The notes under the pieces are model-generated. The model did no database searches. It saw nothing but the letters and a program-made list of their open reading frames with translations, and was not told the origin of the DNA. From assembly GCA_016783455.1 (NCBI GenBank), contig JADHWN010000001.1, positions 105,930-150,445 on the forward strand: a DNA stretch of 44,516 nt, written 5' to 3'. A program made the position numbers and the translations under genes. This DNA comes from Candidatus Bathyarchaeota archaeon (GTDB taxonomy: Archaea > Thermoproteota > Bathyarchaeia > TCS64). This document shows positions 1 to 7,947 of this stretch, one piece after another. Position 1 is the first letter of the stretch, and each line of letters begins with the position of its first letter.

Positions 1-2
1 GG

Positions 3-341
3 GAGGACGTGTCGACGAGGGGTCATGCCACCTGCATGTTCTACCCTTGGCTCTGGTACAGGGACGATCACTACGCCTACATGACGGACGTGGATGTGAG
101 CGAGGAGAGGCTCTACGACGTGAGGGCGGACCCCAGGTGTATGACGGACATCTCGGTGAGCAACAGGGATGTCTGCTTAGCACTCAGGAAGAGGCTCTGG
201 AGGGAGATGGATGACGACCCCCCCATGTACAGGATATTCAGGGAGGGGCACGAGTGGTACGAGTACCCCGACGTATACGACCCCACCTCCCAGATCTCCC
301 AGAGCCTGAGGAGCAAGCACAGGGACAAGCTACAGCCCTGA
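3..341 (+). CDS. C-terminal fragment of a sulfatase-family protein (5' end outside window)
   Basis: The reading frame is open from the window edge to the stop at 341, so only the last ~112 residues are present. The segment ERLYDVRADPRCMTDISV followed by an LRKRLWREM-type helix matches the usual C-terminal subdomain of type I sulfatases and alkaline-phosphatase-superfamily hydrolases (LYDLxxDPxExxNLA...). That subdomain packs against the metal-binding core, which is not in the window, so substrate and catalytic residues cannot be judged. The GTG at position 9 is an internal codon, not the start. The gene converges on the beta-propeller gene. The family call rests on one motif and moderate similarity. 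Confidence 0.55.
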   Translation, partial: EDVSTRGHATCMFYPWLWYRDDHYAYMTDVDVSEERLYDVRADPRCMTDISVSNRDVCLALRKRLWREMDDDPPMYRIFREGHEWYEYPDVYDPTSQISQSLRSKHRDKLQP

Positions 342-440
342 CAGCCCCCGGCACCGCCCCTTCACAATGGTCAGTGCGTTGATGACCGAGACCCCACACT
401 ATTTTCGCGTAGATGACGAGATGCAGGTCTCAGTGGGGTG

Positions 441-447
441 GAAAAAA
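441..447 (-). terminator. T-run terminator of the beta-propeller gene
   Basis: Six T residues on the minus strand lie 9-14 nt after the stop codon at 456, followed by a C-rich tract. This is the archaeal T-tract type of terminator, with no stem needed. Confidence 0.45.
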
Positions 448-455
448 GGGGGGGT

Positions 456-2354
456 CTATGGGAGGGGGACCGAGGCTATCTCGGTGAGGTCGGCGAGGGC
501 GTTCACCTTCACCATTCCCTGGGAGATCGTGTAGAGGTTGTCCTCGATGTAGAGGCTGCGCTCCACGAAGAGGTCGGAGTCGAAGTAGTAGCCGCTCTTG
601 AGGAAGGTCTCGGGATCGTCGATGTGGGTCACCCGTCCGGTGACCTCTATCCCGTCCTCCCTGGAGACATGGAAGACGTAGGCCCCCTGGTAGACGTACT
701 CGCCGTGGGCGCTGTCAGGGGGGGTACCCGAGTAGTCGTCCTCGTCGACCTCTGCGACGGTGATGGGGATCACCAGGAGGTTCCTCTCCCTGCTGAAGAG
801 CACCGCCTTGTGGTCGTCCAGTGCCGGGGAGTCGGTTCCCCTGTCGCCTATCTCTATCTTCGCCAGCTCCCGGGGGTTCTCAACGTCGGAGACGTCGAAG
901 AGACTTATCTTGACTCCCTGGTACCAGGCGAAGTCGCCCTCCTCGGCCTCCACGCTCTCCTTGCCGATGCCTATGAGGGTGTTCTCGTCGTAGGGGTGGA
1001 GGTAGTCGCTGTAGCCAGGGATCTTGAGCTTGCCGAGGACCTTGGGGTTCTCGGGGTCGGCGATGTCGATGGTGAACAGCGGGTCCACCTTCTTGAAGGT
1101 GACCATGTAGCAGCGGTCGCCCATGAAGCGGACGGAGTAGATGTCCTCGCCTGGGGCGAGGCCGGTGACGCTGCCGACTATGCCGAGGCTGGCGTTGAGG
1201 ACGTAGACGTCGTTGCTGGTCACTGCGCCGTTCCTTGAGACGTGGCCGCTGGTGACAGCGATCCTGAAGTAGCCGTCGCGCTCGTCCATGGAGAACTGGT
1301 TGAGCACCCTGCCGGGGACTGTACCGTCCGCCGTGAACTCGATGCTTCTGCCGTCGATGGTTATCTTGTAGACGTTGGTGCTCTCGCTCATCCAGTCCCA
1401 CGAGGGGGAGGTGAGGTAGATGTTCTCCCTGGAGGCGTAGAGGGTGGACGACGGCCCCAGGAGGAAGCTCTCGTAGCCTATCTGCTCATCGGGGTCCTGG
1501 ACGTTGATGGCGAGGATGTTGGTGAAGCTGTACCAGGGCTCCGTCACGTTCGTGTAGTAGATCATGTCGGCCTCCACCACGGTGGTGGCGCCGTCGTCGG
1601 TGAATCGGGGGAGCCAGACCTCGTCCTCGTTGTAGGTGATGTCGGATCGCTGGGTGACCAGGTAGACGTAGTCGCCGATCATCCGGGAGTTGACGGTGTA
1701 GCCGTCAGCGTTGATGGACCTGTCGAGGGCGGGGGCTGTTCTGTCGGAGATGTCGTAGATGTGGACCTTGGTGGTCTCCACCCAGATCTCGTCGGGGATG
1801 GACCATGTGCTGTAGACCCAGGGGTCGTCCATGGTCATGGCGATGAGCTTGTCGTCGTCCACGTAGATGTTCTGGACCATCTGGTCGAATGTGATTGTGG
1901 AGACGAGCTCGGCCTCCTCGGGGGGGTAGGCCCTGACGATGTGGACCGCGTAGTCGGAGACGATGTAGATGTAGAGCCCGTCGGTCTTTACCAGGTCAGC
2001 CTCGTCGACGCCCTCCACCTGGATGTTGGTGGTGGAGTAGTCACCTGGGGCCGCCACGGCGGCGTCCGCGGCGCTCTCGAGTACCTGCGCGCCCTTGGGG
2101 CTCCTCATGGTGCCCCAGCCCCATGAGGGGTAGTAGTAGGAGGAATCTGAGACGGTCTCCTCGACGAAGGTCTTGAGCTGATTGTAGGAGACGAATCGCT
2201 GGAGGCTGCTGGGGAACTCCGTGATGAGGGGGTCGGGAGCTGGGGGGGTGATCAGGTTCCCAACGCCCCCCATGATGAGGACTCCTATGAGGACGCCCAT
2301 GAACGCGTAGCTGAGCAGCCTGCCTCTGCCGATGGGGGAGTTCAGTATCGTCAT
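456..2354 (-). CDS. secreted/membrane-anchored beta-propeller domain protein (PF09826 type)
   Basis: 632 aa. Residues ~13-33 form one hydrophobic helix (signal anchor), followed by a short linker and a long extracytoplasmic domain. The hallmark of archaeal PF09826 proteins is seen at ~104-134: DYSTTNIQVEGVDEADLVKTD and the following IYIVSD strand. Later come repeated blades such as YVYLVTQRSD, ILAINVQDPD, CYMVTFKKVDPLFTIDIADPENP and LFDVSDVENPRELAKIEIGD. The family is common in archaeal envelopes and has no established biochemical role; the propeller probably binds a ligand or protein outside the cell. It is transcribed alone. Its promoter carries a perfect 9-2-9 inverted repeat (2400-2419) and shares an operator/TATA module with the SIMPL gene at 17942, so the two envelope proteins are probably co-regulated. 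Confidence 0.88.
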   Translation of the reverse strand: MTILNSPIGRGRLLSYAFMGVLIGVLIMGGVGNLITPPAPDPLITEFPSSLQRFVSYNQLKTFVEETVSDSSYYYPSWGWGTMRSPKGAQVLESAADAAVAAPGDYSTTNIQVEGVDEADLVKTDGLYIYIVSDYAVHIVRAYPPEEAELVSTITFDQMVQNIYVDDDKLIAMTMDDPWVYSTWSIPDEIWVETTKVHIYDISDRTAPALDRSINADGYTVNSRMIGDYVYLVTQRSDITYNEDEVWLPRFTDDGATTVVEADMIYYTNVTEPWYSFTNILAINVQDPDEQIGYESFLLGPSSTLYASRENIYLTSPSWDWMSESTNVYKITIDGRSIEFTADGTVPGRVLNQFSMDERDGYFRIAVTSGHVSRNGAVTSNDVYVLNASLGIVGSVTGLAPGEDIYSVRFMGDRCYMVTFKKVDPLFTIDIADPENPKVLGKLKIPGYSDYLHPYDENTLIGIGKESVEAEEGDFAWYQGVKISLFDVSDVENPRELAKIEIGDRGTDSPALDDHKAVLFSRERNLLVIPITVAEVDEDDYSGTPPDSAHGEYVYQGAYVFHVSREDGIEVTGRVTHIDDPETFLKSGYYFDSDLFVERSLYIEDNLYTISQGMVKVNALADLTEIASVPLP

Positions 2355-2383
2355 TTCTTATCGACTATAGGGGTGCACGGGAT

Positions 2384-2430
2384 GAAGATAATCCTAGGTT
2401 TTAGAACATCTGTTCTAAAGATGAGAACAG
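2384..2430 (-). promoter_or_regulatory. beta-propeller promoter with TTTAGAACA-TC-TGTTCTAAA operator
   Basis: A perfect inverted repeat with 9-bp arms and a 2-bp spacer lies at 2400-2419, and a third half-site (AGAACA) at 2424-2429. Read on the minus strand, the inner half-site runs directly into a TATA-like stretch: TGTTCTAAAACCTAGGATTA. Nearly the same string stands before the SIMPL gene (TGTTCTAAAACATGGATTAA from 17887). The TATA-like ATTATC lies ~35 nt before the ATG at 2354. Confidence 0.7.
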
Positions 2431-2446
2431 ATCCCGCCGTGGAGGC

Positions 2447-2650
2447 CTAGATCGGCGCCCTTTCCCGTCTCAGCGGGCGTCCCAGCATGGGTTGGAGGGG
2501 CTCCATCTGGGCTCGTTTCTCGATGAACGAGAGCCAGTCCTGGAGTATCTGTTCCTGTGTGGGGGGCTCCAGGGAGGGGTTGTTTTCTCTCTGGCGCTCC
2601 CATGTCTCCATTATCGTCCTCTTGAACTCTGTGTAGAGCATCTCTGACAT
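2447..2650 (-). CDS. small hypothetical protein, 67 aa
   Basis: A short soluble, helical protein beginning MSEMLYTEFKRTIMETWERQ, with no recognised domain, no Cys pair and no membrane segment. The middle (PPTQEQILQDWLSFIEK) is amphipathic and ends in an Arg-rich tail. The alternative longer frame (2415-2717) reads as low-complexity sequence and was not chosen. The upstream AGAAAAG is a weak ribosome site. It stands alone between the beta-propeller promoter and the redox protein at 2730. Function unknown; that it is a real gene rests on amino-acid composition only. Confidence 0.5.
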   Translation of the reverse strand: MSEMLYTEFKRTIMETWERQRENNPSLEPPTQEQILQDWLSFIEKRAQMEPLQPMLGRPLRRERAPI

Positions 2651-2729
2651 CTTTTCTCGCGTGTAGACGGGCTTTCCGTGTGGAAAATTCTGGTGTCACC
2701 GACTGGTAGTGAGGCATGATGAAAGGTCG

Positions 2730-3194
2730 TTACACGGAATCGGCGTTCACCAAGAGCGCGTAGGCCTGTTCAGTGGTCGAGGCTATTAGGTCCCTGCATT
2801 TTGTTCCCCATAGGTTCCTCTCGGAGTATTTTCGGTAGTCTTCCGGGTCGGTTAGGTCCAAGCCGAGGAGGTCCCTGCAGCGGAGGTGGCCGTGGAGGTC
2901 CTGGAAGCCCTTCATGAGTTCGGTGGCGTACCAGTAGGGCCTCCTGCCGTCCACAATAAAACCGGGGACGTTCCTGCCGAATTTTAGTCCTAGCCCCATG
3001 ACGGCGCCGCTCAGGGCCCCGCAGACCTCCCCCTCGCGGCCGATGCCTGCGCCGAAGCCTGTGGCGATCTTGGGTATCAGTTTGCTCTCCACTCCCAAGC
3101 ACTTGGCTAGGGCCATCAGGACGGACTCAGAGCATAGAAACCCCTCCTCAGCGTAGGAGGCTGCAAGGTTGACGGTCTCATCCTTTGTCAGCAT
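2730..3194 (-). CDS. C_GCAxxG_C_C family redox-active protein
   Basis: 154 aa, the usual length for PF09719. The diagnostic cysteines are in place: Cys21 in EEGFLCSESV, Cys58 opening the CGALSG motif, Cys106 in HLRCRDL and Cys133 in TKCRDL. Glycine-rich TGFGAGIG lies just before the second Cys. Family members are small cytoplasmic proteins of anaerobes, suggested to bind a metal or act in redox chemistry, often near oxidoreductases or transporters; no reaction is established. A TATA-like GGTATAAAC stands only a few bases before the ATG. The next gene upstream on the same strand (3248) is separated by ~50 bp, so a two-gene unit is possible. Confidence 0.85.
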   Translation of the reverse strand: MLTKDETVNLAASYAEEGFLCSESVLMALAKCLGVESKLIPKIATGFGAGIGREGEVCGALSGAVMGLGLKFGRNVPGFIVDGRRPYWYATELMKGFQDLHGHLRCRDLLGLDLTDPEDYRKYSERNLWGTKCRDLIASTTEQAYALLVNADSV

Positions 3195-3247
3195 GTTTAT
3201 ACCTGCCTCTTGTGCTGGGATAATATCAAGGTCAACTTTTTCTATGT

Positions 3248-3520
3248 CTAGTCGATGTCGTCGTCCTCGTCCAGGGACTCCTCATCCTCGAGGGCTCTTT
3301 CCAAGTTGGCCTTGGCCTCCTCGTGGATGGCGGTAATGTCTTCTATGAGCTCCTCGACGCGCTGGGAGACATCGACGAGGTCGTTTATTATCTCAAGGTC
3401 CCATTCCTCGCTCATGTCCGCCGCGTCGACGATGAGGGCGTCCATCTGCTCCTTGGAGCCCCCGATAAGCTCCAGTATCTTCTCCAGGGTATTTACAATC
3501 GTTTCTCCATCTGAGGCCAC
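3248..3520 (-). CDS. small acidic coiled-coil protein, 90 aa, unknown function
   Basis: A very acidic, almost wholly helical protein. It has a central heptad-like segment (LVDVSQRVEELIEDITAIHE) and a terminal run of Glu/Asp (EDEESLDEDDDID). It has no cysteine, membrane helix or known catalytic motif. The start is GTG, chosen because AAGGTGATC, a strong complement to the 16S 3' end, stands five bases before it. It lies just upstream of the C_GCAxxG_C_C gene on the same strand. I do not recognise a family; a partner-binding or chaperone-like role is only a guess. Confidence 0.6.
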   Translation of the reverse strand: MASDGETIVNTLEKILELIGGSKEQMDALIVDAADMSEEWDLEIINDLVDVSQRVEELIEDITAIHEEAKANLERALEDEESLDEDDDID

Positions 3521-3626
3521 TCCAGATCACCTTCTCACAGGTTATGCCTCGATGTTACCATGATAAAAGGTTTCACTGTTGGGCCCCTGGAAATCCTTTT
3601 CCTGAAGGGGTGTCTGATGTTCATTT

Positions 3627-3911
3627 ATGGGCAGGCGAAGCATCGCCCTGGTCGCCGTTGTCGTCGTCATCCTAGGCGTCTCGGCGTTCCTCCTGAGGAG
3701 GGGGGGAGGAAGGGGGATTGTAGGTGGTGTTCCACCAGAGGCTGTCAACCGGGGGGATAATAATGTCCCGCAGGAAGGCGACGACGATGGGGGAGATGAA
3801 GGTGAGACGGAGGTCTATGGCTACTGGGACCTGCTGGATAAGTCGGCTGGGATAAGGGGGAAGCCGGCTGAGGACGTCTGGGTCAGGTGGAACGAGATCC
3901 TGACAAAATAG
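3627..3911 (+). CDS. small single-pass membrane-anchored protein, 94 aa
   Basis: It starts MGRRSIALVAVVVVILGVSAF: a two-Arg N-terminus and one hydrophobic helix (residues ~5-23). A Gly/Arg-rich linker, an acidic low-complexity stretch (GDDDGGDEGETEV) and a compact C-terminal segment (YGYWDLLDKSAGIRGKPAEDVWVRWNEIL) follow. The topology suggests an N-terminal anchor with the tail outside the membrane. No family recognised. The gene is convergent with the M81 peptidase, with 10 bp between the stop codons. Confidence 0.5.
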   Translation: MGRRSIALVAVVVVILGVSAFLLRRGGGRGIVGGVPPEAVNRGDNNVPQEGDDDGGDEGETEVYGYWDLLDKSAGIRGKPAEDVWVRWNEILTK

Positions 3912-3921
3912 AGTGGGAAGA

Positions 3922-5412
3922 TTATTTCTTCCATTTCTCTCCGATAGGGTAAATGTCCCAGGGCAGATGCTTGAACTCCAGGGTGCTGAGGTCGGCGGGG
4001 GTCGTCCCCGGCGGGTCCACCGGGTAGTCGACGGCGCTCCAGGTGTCCCAGAAAGCCTTGTGGTGGACCCGGCTCTTGATCTCCACTATGTCGAAGCTGT
4101 CCACGTCCAGCCCTATCGCCTTCAAGGGGTCGGAGCTCATGGGCGCCCTCAGCCTCTCCGAGACCACCACGTGCCTGTTATCGCCCAGGTCCAGGGAGGC
4201 GACGAGGTCGTCGTGGCGCTCCGCTCCGCGGCCCATGGGCCCGGTCTCCACCCAGTCGGCGGGGCCCAGCCACTCTATCCTGCCTGTGACCTTCACGGGC
4301 TCCCCGGAGATGGGGTGGACCCAGCCGCCGATGGTCACCGTGACGGTGTCGCCGACCTTGTGGTCCCTGGCGAGGCCGTTGAGGACCTCGGTGTCTGCGA
4401 TGCTGGTGGTGCAGAAGTTGGTCGCCCCCTGCTTCAGGAGCTCCTTGAAGACGTGGGTGCCGTCCCCGAGCCTGTCGTCGTGGTAGGCGATCACGATCGG
4501 CTTGGTGCCCTCCTTCACCATCTTGATGACGTTGGCGACGCCGTCCTTCGCCTTGGGCAGGGGCCTCGTCAGGTCCTCCCGGAGCTCCCGGATAAGGTCC
4601 GAGATGTCCTGGGCTGCCTCCTCAGCAAGAGCGTGATCCCCGTTGGTAACCACGAAGACGGAGGCACCCGCATCTGGCACATCGGCGTACGCGAAGCCGG
4701 GGGCCACCGAGGCGCAGTAGACCCCCTTCGCCTCCCACTCCCGGCAGCGGTCGTAGACCGTCTTCATGGGGTGGTACTCCGATGCTTGGTAGACGCTGGC
4801 GGAGATGACGCCGGGCTTCCTGCAGGCCATCGCAGGTTTGAAGTCCCCCCTGATGGTCTCGATGATGCATTTGGCGGCGATGACGCCTATCTCGTGGCCG
4901 TCCAGGTGAGGGTAGGTCTTGAGTATGAAGACGCCCTCGGTGATGTTGGAGAGCTCCTCGTCCTCGCAGGCGTGGAGGTCTAGTGTGACCATGATGGGCA
5001 CGTCATAGCCCACCACCTTCCTGACCCGCCGGCAGATCTCCGCTTCGGGCCTGGGGACGTTGGACACCGCCATGGCCCCGTGGAGGGCCAGGAGCACCCC
5101 GTCCACGGGCATCTCCGCCTCGATGCCGTCCACGATCCTCCCCGTGATGACGTCGAAGGCCTCGGTGGTGAGCCAGCTCCCCATCCCCACGGTCCGGGGG
5201 CGCCCCGGCCTCAGGATGCCCACCAGCTCGACATCGTCGTATCCCTCGGCGACCTCCTTGTACCCCGTGACGTAGCTCCTCCCCCTCCCCGTGTAGTCCA
5301 GGGCGTCCTCCCCGTAGTCCATGCCCCCGGCCTCCCAGGCCTCCAGTGTGGTGATGTTGGGGCAGAATGTGCAGGTCTCGTGGCTGAAGCTCGCCACAGC
5401 TATTCGATACAT
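3922..5412 (-). CDS. M81 family (MlrC-like) metallopeptidase
   Basis: 496 aa, the normal length of the MlrC/DUF1485 family. The N-terminal domain begins MYRIAVASFSHETCTF (family start, H11-E12). Next come DGVLLALHGAMA, VTLDLHACEDEEL and KTYPHLDGHEIG, which carry the His/Asp residues placed as zinc ligands in MlrC. The C-terminal half is the MlrC_C domain (IVIAYHDDRLGDGT, VTIGGWVHPISGEPV, DSFDIVEIKSRVHHKAFW). The family includes the enzyme that cleaves linearised microcystin, but most members act on unknown amides or small peptides. The start was placed at the Met before YRIAVASF rather than 19 codons upstream, because the extra residues (RAVTTANAKSRPAQ) are not conserved-looking. The gene is divergent from the decayed amidohydrolase at 5494. 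Confidence 0.85.
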   Translation of the reverse strand: MYRIAVASFSHETCTFCPNITTLEAWEAGGMDYGEDALDYTGRGRSYVTGYKEVAEGYDDVELVGILRPGRPRTVGMGSWLTTEAFDVITGRIVDGIEAEMPVDGVLLALHGAMAVSNVPRPEAEICRRVRKVVGYDVPIMVTLDLHACEDEELSNITEGVFILKTYPHLDGHEIGVIAAKCIIETIRGDFKPAMACRKPGVISASVYQASEYHPMKTVYDRCREWEAKGVYCASVAPGFAYADVPDAGASVFVVTNGDHALAEEAAQDISDLIRELREDLTRPLPKAKDGVANVIKMVKEGTKPIVIAYHDDRLGDGTHVFKELLKQGATNFCTTSIADTEVLNGLARDHKVGDTVTVTIGGWVHPISGEPVKVTGRIEWLGPADWVETGPMGRGAERHDDLVASLDLGDNRHVVVSERLRAPMSSDPLKAIGLDVDSFDIVEIKSRVHHKAFWDTWSAVDYPVDPPGTTPADLSTLEFKHLPWDIYPIGEKWKK

Positions 5413-5493
5413 TTCAATATTCAATTGGGCGGGTCTGGATTTGGCGTTTGCGGTGGTCACTGCTCTCAAATATCCTGAATCCGATCACTAACC

Positions 5494-5640
5494 ATGCGCA
5501 CGCTCGTCAGGGGCAGCTGGGTGATAGGCTTCGACGGTCGGACCACAGCCTCATCAGCGACTGGGTCGTCGTCTACGAGGACGACAGGGTCATCCACGTG
5601 GGCAGGAGCCACAACGGGGCGGTGGGCGAGGTCAACCGTA
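5494..5640 (+). pseudogene. decayed N-terminus of an amidohydrolase (frameshift and truncation)
   Basis: Frame 1 from the ATG reads MRTLVRGSWVIGFDGR. After ~5540 the sense continues in another frame as DHSLISDWVVVYEDDRVIHVG and on to AVGEV. Joined, this is the standard N-terminal beta-sandwich of ATZ/TRZ-type amidohydrolases. A single missing base in the Arg codon at 5539-5540 restores the frame. The catalytic TIM barrel (PGxxNxHxH onward) is absent; similarity ends near 5637. A TATA-like CTCAAATATCC at 5463-5473 still stands at leaderless distance. What follows to 5745 holds no convincing gene. Confidence 0.65.
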
Positions 5641-5745
5641 GGCATGCTCAGAGGACGGAACAGAGTACCCCGCCTCCCTCAAGGACTCGCTCGCGATAGT
5701 AATAAACACCGCTTTCCATAGAAAGTGAATATGTTTAGTGTAGTT

Positions 5746-7062
5746 TCATTGCTGGATTTCCTCAGGTTCCTTTACGAATACGAGTATTAGTAGGAACGAG
5801 ACTAGAAGTGCAAGTGAAGTTATTATCCAAGGATAGTTTGGGTTGAGCTTGTAGACCCATCCACCAATGTATGCTCCTAGGGCAGCCGGTGGGAAGATAA
5901 GGAACCCTCCTCCCCAGAAGTTACCAAAGCTTATCGTGATCCCCCTTTCTCCTATCAGGCTGTATAGGCGTCCCCTTCTGCTTCGAGGGACTATGTTGGC
6001 GATGATAGTGCTGAACGCCGGCATCATCATGCTGTTGCAGAGCGAGATTATGCAGAGAACTAGGGCAACTCCCGTGAATCCACCTGCGTACTGGTACGCC
6101 CAGATGGATATTGGTGCAAGGAGCATTCCCGTTAGGATCATCTTCCGTGACCCGACCTTATCTACAAGAGCACCGAGGGGAAAAGCCAGTGCGACCCCTA
6201 CAAGTCCACTGATGAACATTATTAGCCCCCACTGGCTCTCAACTATTCCTATGATCTGCTTCGCATAGACTACGTAGAAGGGGGCACTCATGGCTACGAA
6301 GAAGCTTGTGAACATCTCGATGACTACAATGACTTTTAGGCTTCTGTCCATCCACCTTATGCTTTCAAATATGCTCTTGTAGGCGGGGATCACCATCTTC
6401 GGTATCTCGCTGAACTTGAGCTCGACGTTCGTCTCCCCGTCTCTGACAGTTTCCTTGAGGTACCGTATTCTAATCCAAGCAACGAGAAGACCGGTCAGGA
6501 ACGCCACACTCCAGCAGACTCGTACAGCAATCACGAGGGCCTCATTCTGAGTCCAACCGCTGAATATTCTAAACCATTCAATAACATAGCCGCCGACTAC
6601 GGGAGCAACGATTCTGACTGCACCGGGAATAGTCATCATTATGGCGAATCCTCTTCCTCGGGCATCGGGGGGTAGGCTGTCAGCCTCCAGTGCTCCCATT
6701 GCTGGCATATAGAACAGGAGTAGTTGGCTGAAGAACTGTCCTAGGGCAATCATTTTCCAGTCGTTGGCGATAACGAAGAATAGGTGCGCAAAGGTGTATA
6801 GTAGCGTACTATATCCGATAAATTTCACTCTTCCCGATCTATCAGCGATGTATCCTCCTAGAGGGTAGAGTATCATGCCCGCTAGGAGACCAAGGCTGTT
6901 GATTAATCCAATCTCTGTGCTCGTACCTCCCAGCGCGAGGATGTACAGGCTGAAGTACGGGTAGATTATGCTTGTGCTGCCGCTCCAGAGGAGTCTGCAG
7001 TACATGAGTACCTTGACGTTACCCTGAATAAACCAGAAAAGTCCCTTTTTCTCTTCACTCAT
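5746..7062 (-). CDS. major facilitator superfamily transporter
   Basis: 438 aa with about 12 hydrophobic helices. The MFS signature between TM2 and TM3 is present as GGYIADRSGRVKFIG, and the pseudo-repeat in the second half as GALVDKVGSRKMIL. The central loop (~190-215) is charged. Substrate unknown; the layout resembles multidrug or sugar/peptide MFS carriers. GC content is visibly lower than in the flanking genes (many A/T third positions), which together with the broken gene next door hints at recent acquisition. GGGAGAG stands a few bases before the ATG. The ~230 bp upstream holds AT-rich DNA with the promoter of the divergent RHH pseudogene. Confidence 0.88.
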   Translation of the reverse strand: MSEEKKGLFWFIQGNVKVLMYCRLLWSGSTSIIYPYFSLYILALGGTSTEIGLINSLGLLAGMILYPLGGYIADRSGRVKFIGYSTLLYTFAHLFFVIANDWKMIALGQFFSQLLLFYMPAMGALEADSLPPDARGRGFAIMMTIPGAVRIVAPVVGGYVIEWFRIFSGWTQNEALVIAVRVCWSVAFLTGLLVAWIRIRYLKETVRDGETNVELKFSEIPKMVIPAYKSIFESIRWMDRSLKVIVVIEMFTSFFVAMSAPFYVVYAKQIIGIVESQWGLIMFISGLVGVALAFPLGALVDKVGSRKMILTGMLLAPISIWAYQYAGGFTGVALVLCIISLCNSMMMPAFSTIIANIVPRSRRGRLYSLIGERGITISFGNFWGGGFLIFPPAALGAYIGGWVYKLNPNYPWIITSLALLVSFLLILVFVKEPEEIQQ

Positions 7063-7293
7063 TATGCGTTCTCTCCCTAGGTGACCCCATTCAAGAACTT
7101 GGACCTCGTGATTTGGATTTTTGTTGAAACTCCCGTTCGTCTCGTTCTAGTCTTTCTTTGGATTCTGTAGGTCTTATACGCATATCTTCCACCTAATGCG
7201 TTACTAAGTTACACAAGAGATTACACTGCATTGAAGGTTTCAGATAACCCAACATATTATTGAATATTGCTAAACAATGTTATACAGATTCGT

Positions 7294-7841
7294 ATGTCAA
7301 AGACCCTCGGGATTAGGCTTGATGATGAAACAGAAGAACTGTTAGACAGTTTCCCAGAGACAATGACATGAAGAAGAGACAACTGTTGAAACAGGCGTTT
7401 CACGAGTGAGCGTTGATCAAACAATCAATTCAAACCGAGAACAAGATTCTGTGTGATAGAATTCTGCTCGCACAGCTCTTCCGGTTAATCCCGGACGATG
7501 ATATCTCGGAGATAGCCGAGACCATGTCTGAACATATTATCTCGATAATCAAGATTAGGCAGATAAAGAGAAACCTTGAGGAGTCGATAGAACTATTCCT
7601 GCAAAACTACAGAGCCTTCAACAGCCTACAAAGGTCTGGATGGTTCCAGAACATTGATTACACAATAGACGAAGATGGAAATATCAGCATCTATGGAATA
7701 CACACAATAAATCATCAGTATTCTAAATATGCCTCGGAGCTGATCAGCAAGATACTTCTAAAGAAATTCAACTATTTCCAAAAGGCAAGGAGAACAACAG
7801 ATAACTCGATAATCCTAGAATTCGTCCAAGGTAAAGAATAG
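7294..7841 (+). pseudogene. ribbon-helix-helix (CopG/Arc-type) regulator, broken by a frameshift and a stop
   Basis: Frame 1 from ATG 7294 reads MSKTLGIRLDDETEELLDSF, a typical RHH beta-strand plus helix A, and stops at TGA 7369-7371. Frame 3 continues KKRQLLKQAFHE (helix B), then TGA at 7407-7409 where Trp would fit, then ALIKQSIQTEN and an intact helical C-terminal domain to 7841 (142 codons are open from TTG 7413). So one indel near 7369 and one nonsense change (TGG to TGA) explain the break. The family would be a DNA-binding regulator or antitoxin with a long helical C-domain. AT-rich like the MFS gene it diverges from, which it may have controlled. Alternatives: two sequencing errors, or a surviving C-terminal product from the TTG. 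Confidence 0.65.
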
Positions 7842-7870
7842 GTTGATCTGCCCTGTGTAGGGTATATTTT

Positions 7871-7907
7871 GACGCGTCGCGCGTCGTTGAACACACGCGT
7901 GGTGTGT
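7871..7907. other. two adjacent GC-rich hairpins
   Basis: GACGCG-TCG-CGCGTC (7871-7885) is followed at once by ACACAC-GCGTG-GTGTGT (7891-7907). They lie after the stop of the RHH pseudogene and just before the TATA-like AAACTTTAA (~7913-7921) of the CapA-like gene. They could be a transcription stop for one gene or a protein site for the other. Confidence 0.4.
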
Positions 7908-7947
7908 GAGCCAAAACTTTAACCTCGAACAGGACAATCATACAAAC

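Noticed and set aside
438-2126. Long plus-strand frames (266 and 294 aa) opposite the beta-propeller gene
   Set aside because: Val/Gly/Asp-rich shadow translations of the reverse strand caused by biased codon use; no domain and no ribosome site. The same holds for the long antisense frames opposite the M81, MFS, GGT, AprA-like and AOR genes.
2415-2717. 100-aa minus-strand frame overlapping the 67-aa gene
   Set aside because: His/Pro/Thr-rich low complexity; the overlapping 67-aa frame has more protein-like composition.
7369-7409. TGA read-through (selenocysteine or recoded Trp) in the RHH gene
   Set aside because: All other genes here end at or avoid in-frame TGA normally, no SECIS-like hairpin is evident, and a frameshift is needed as well.
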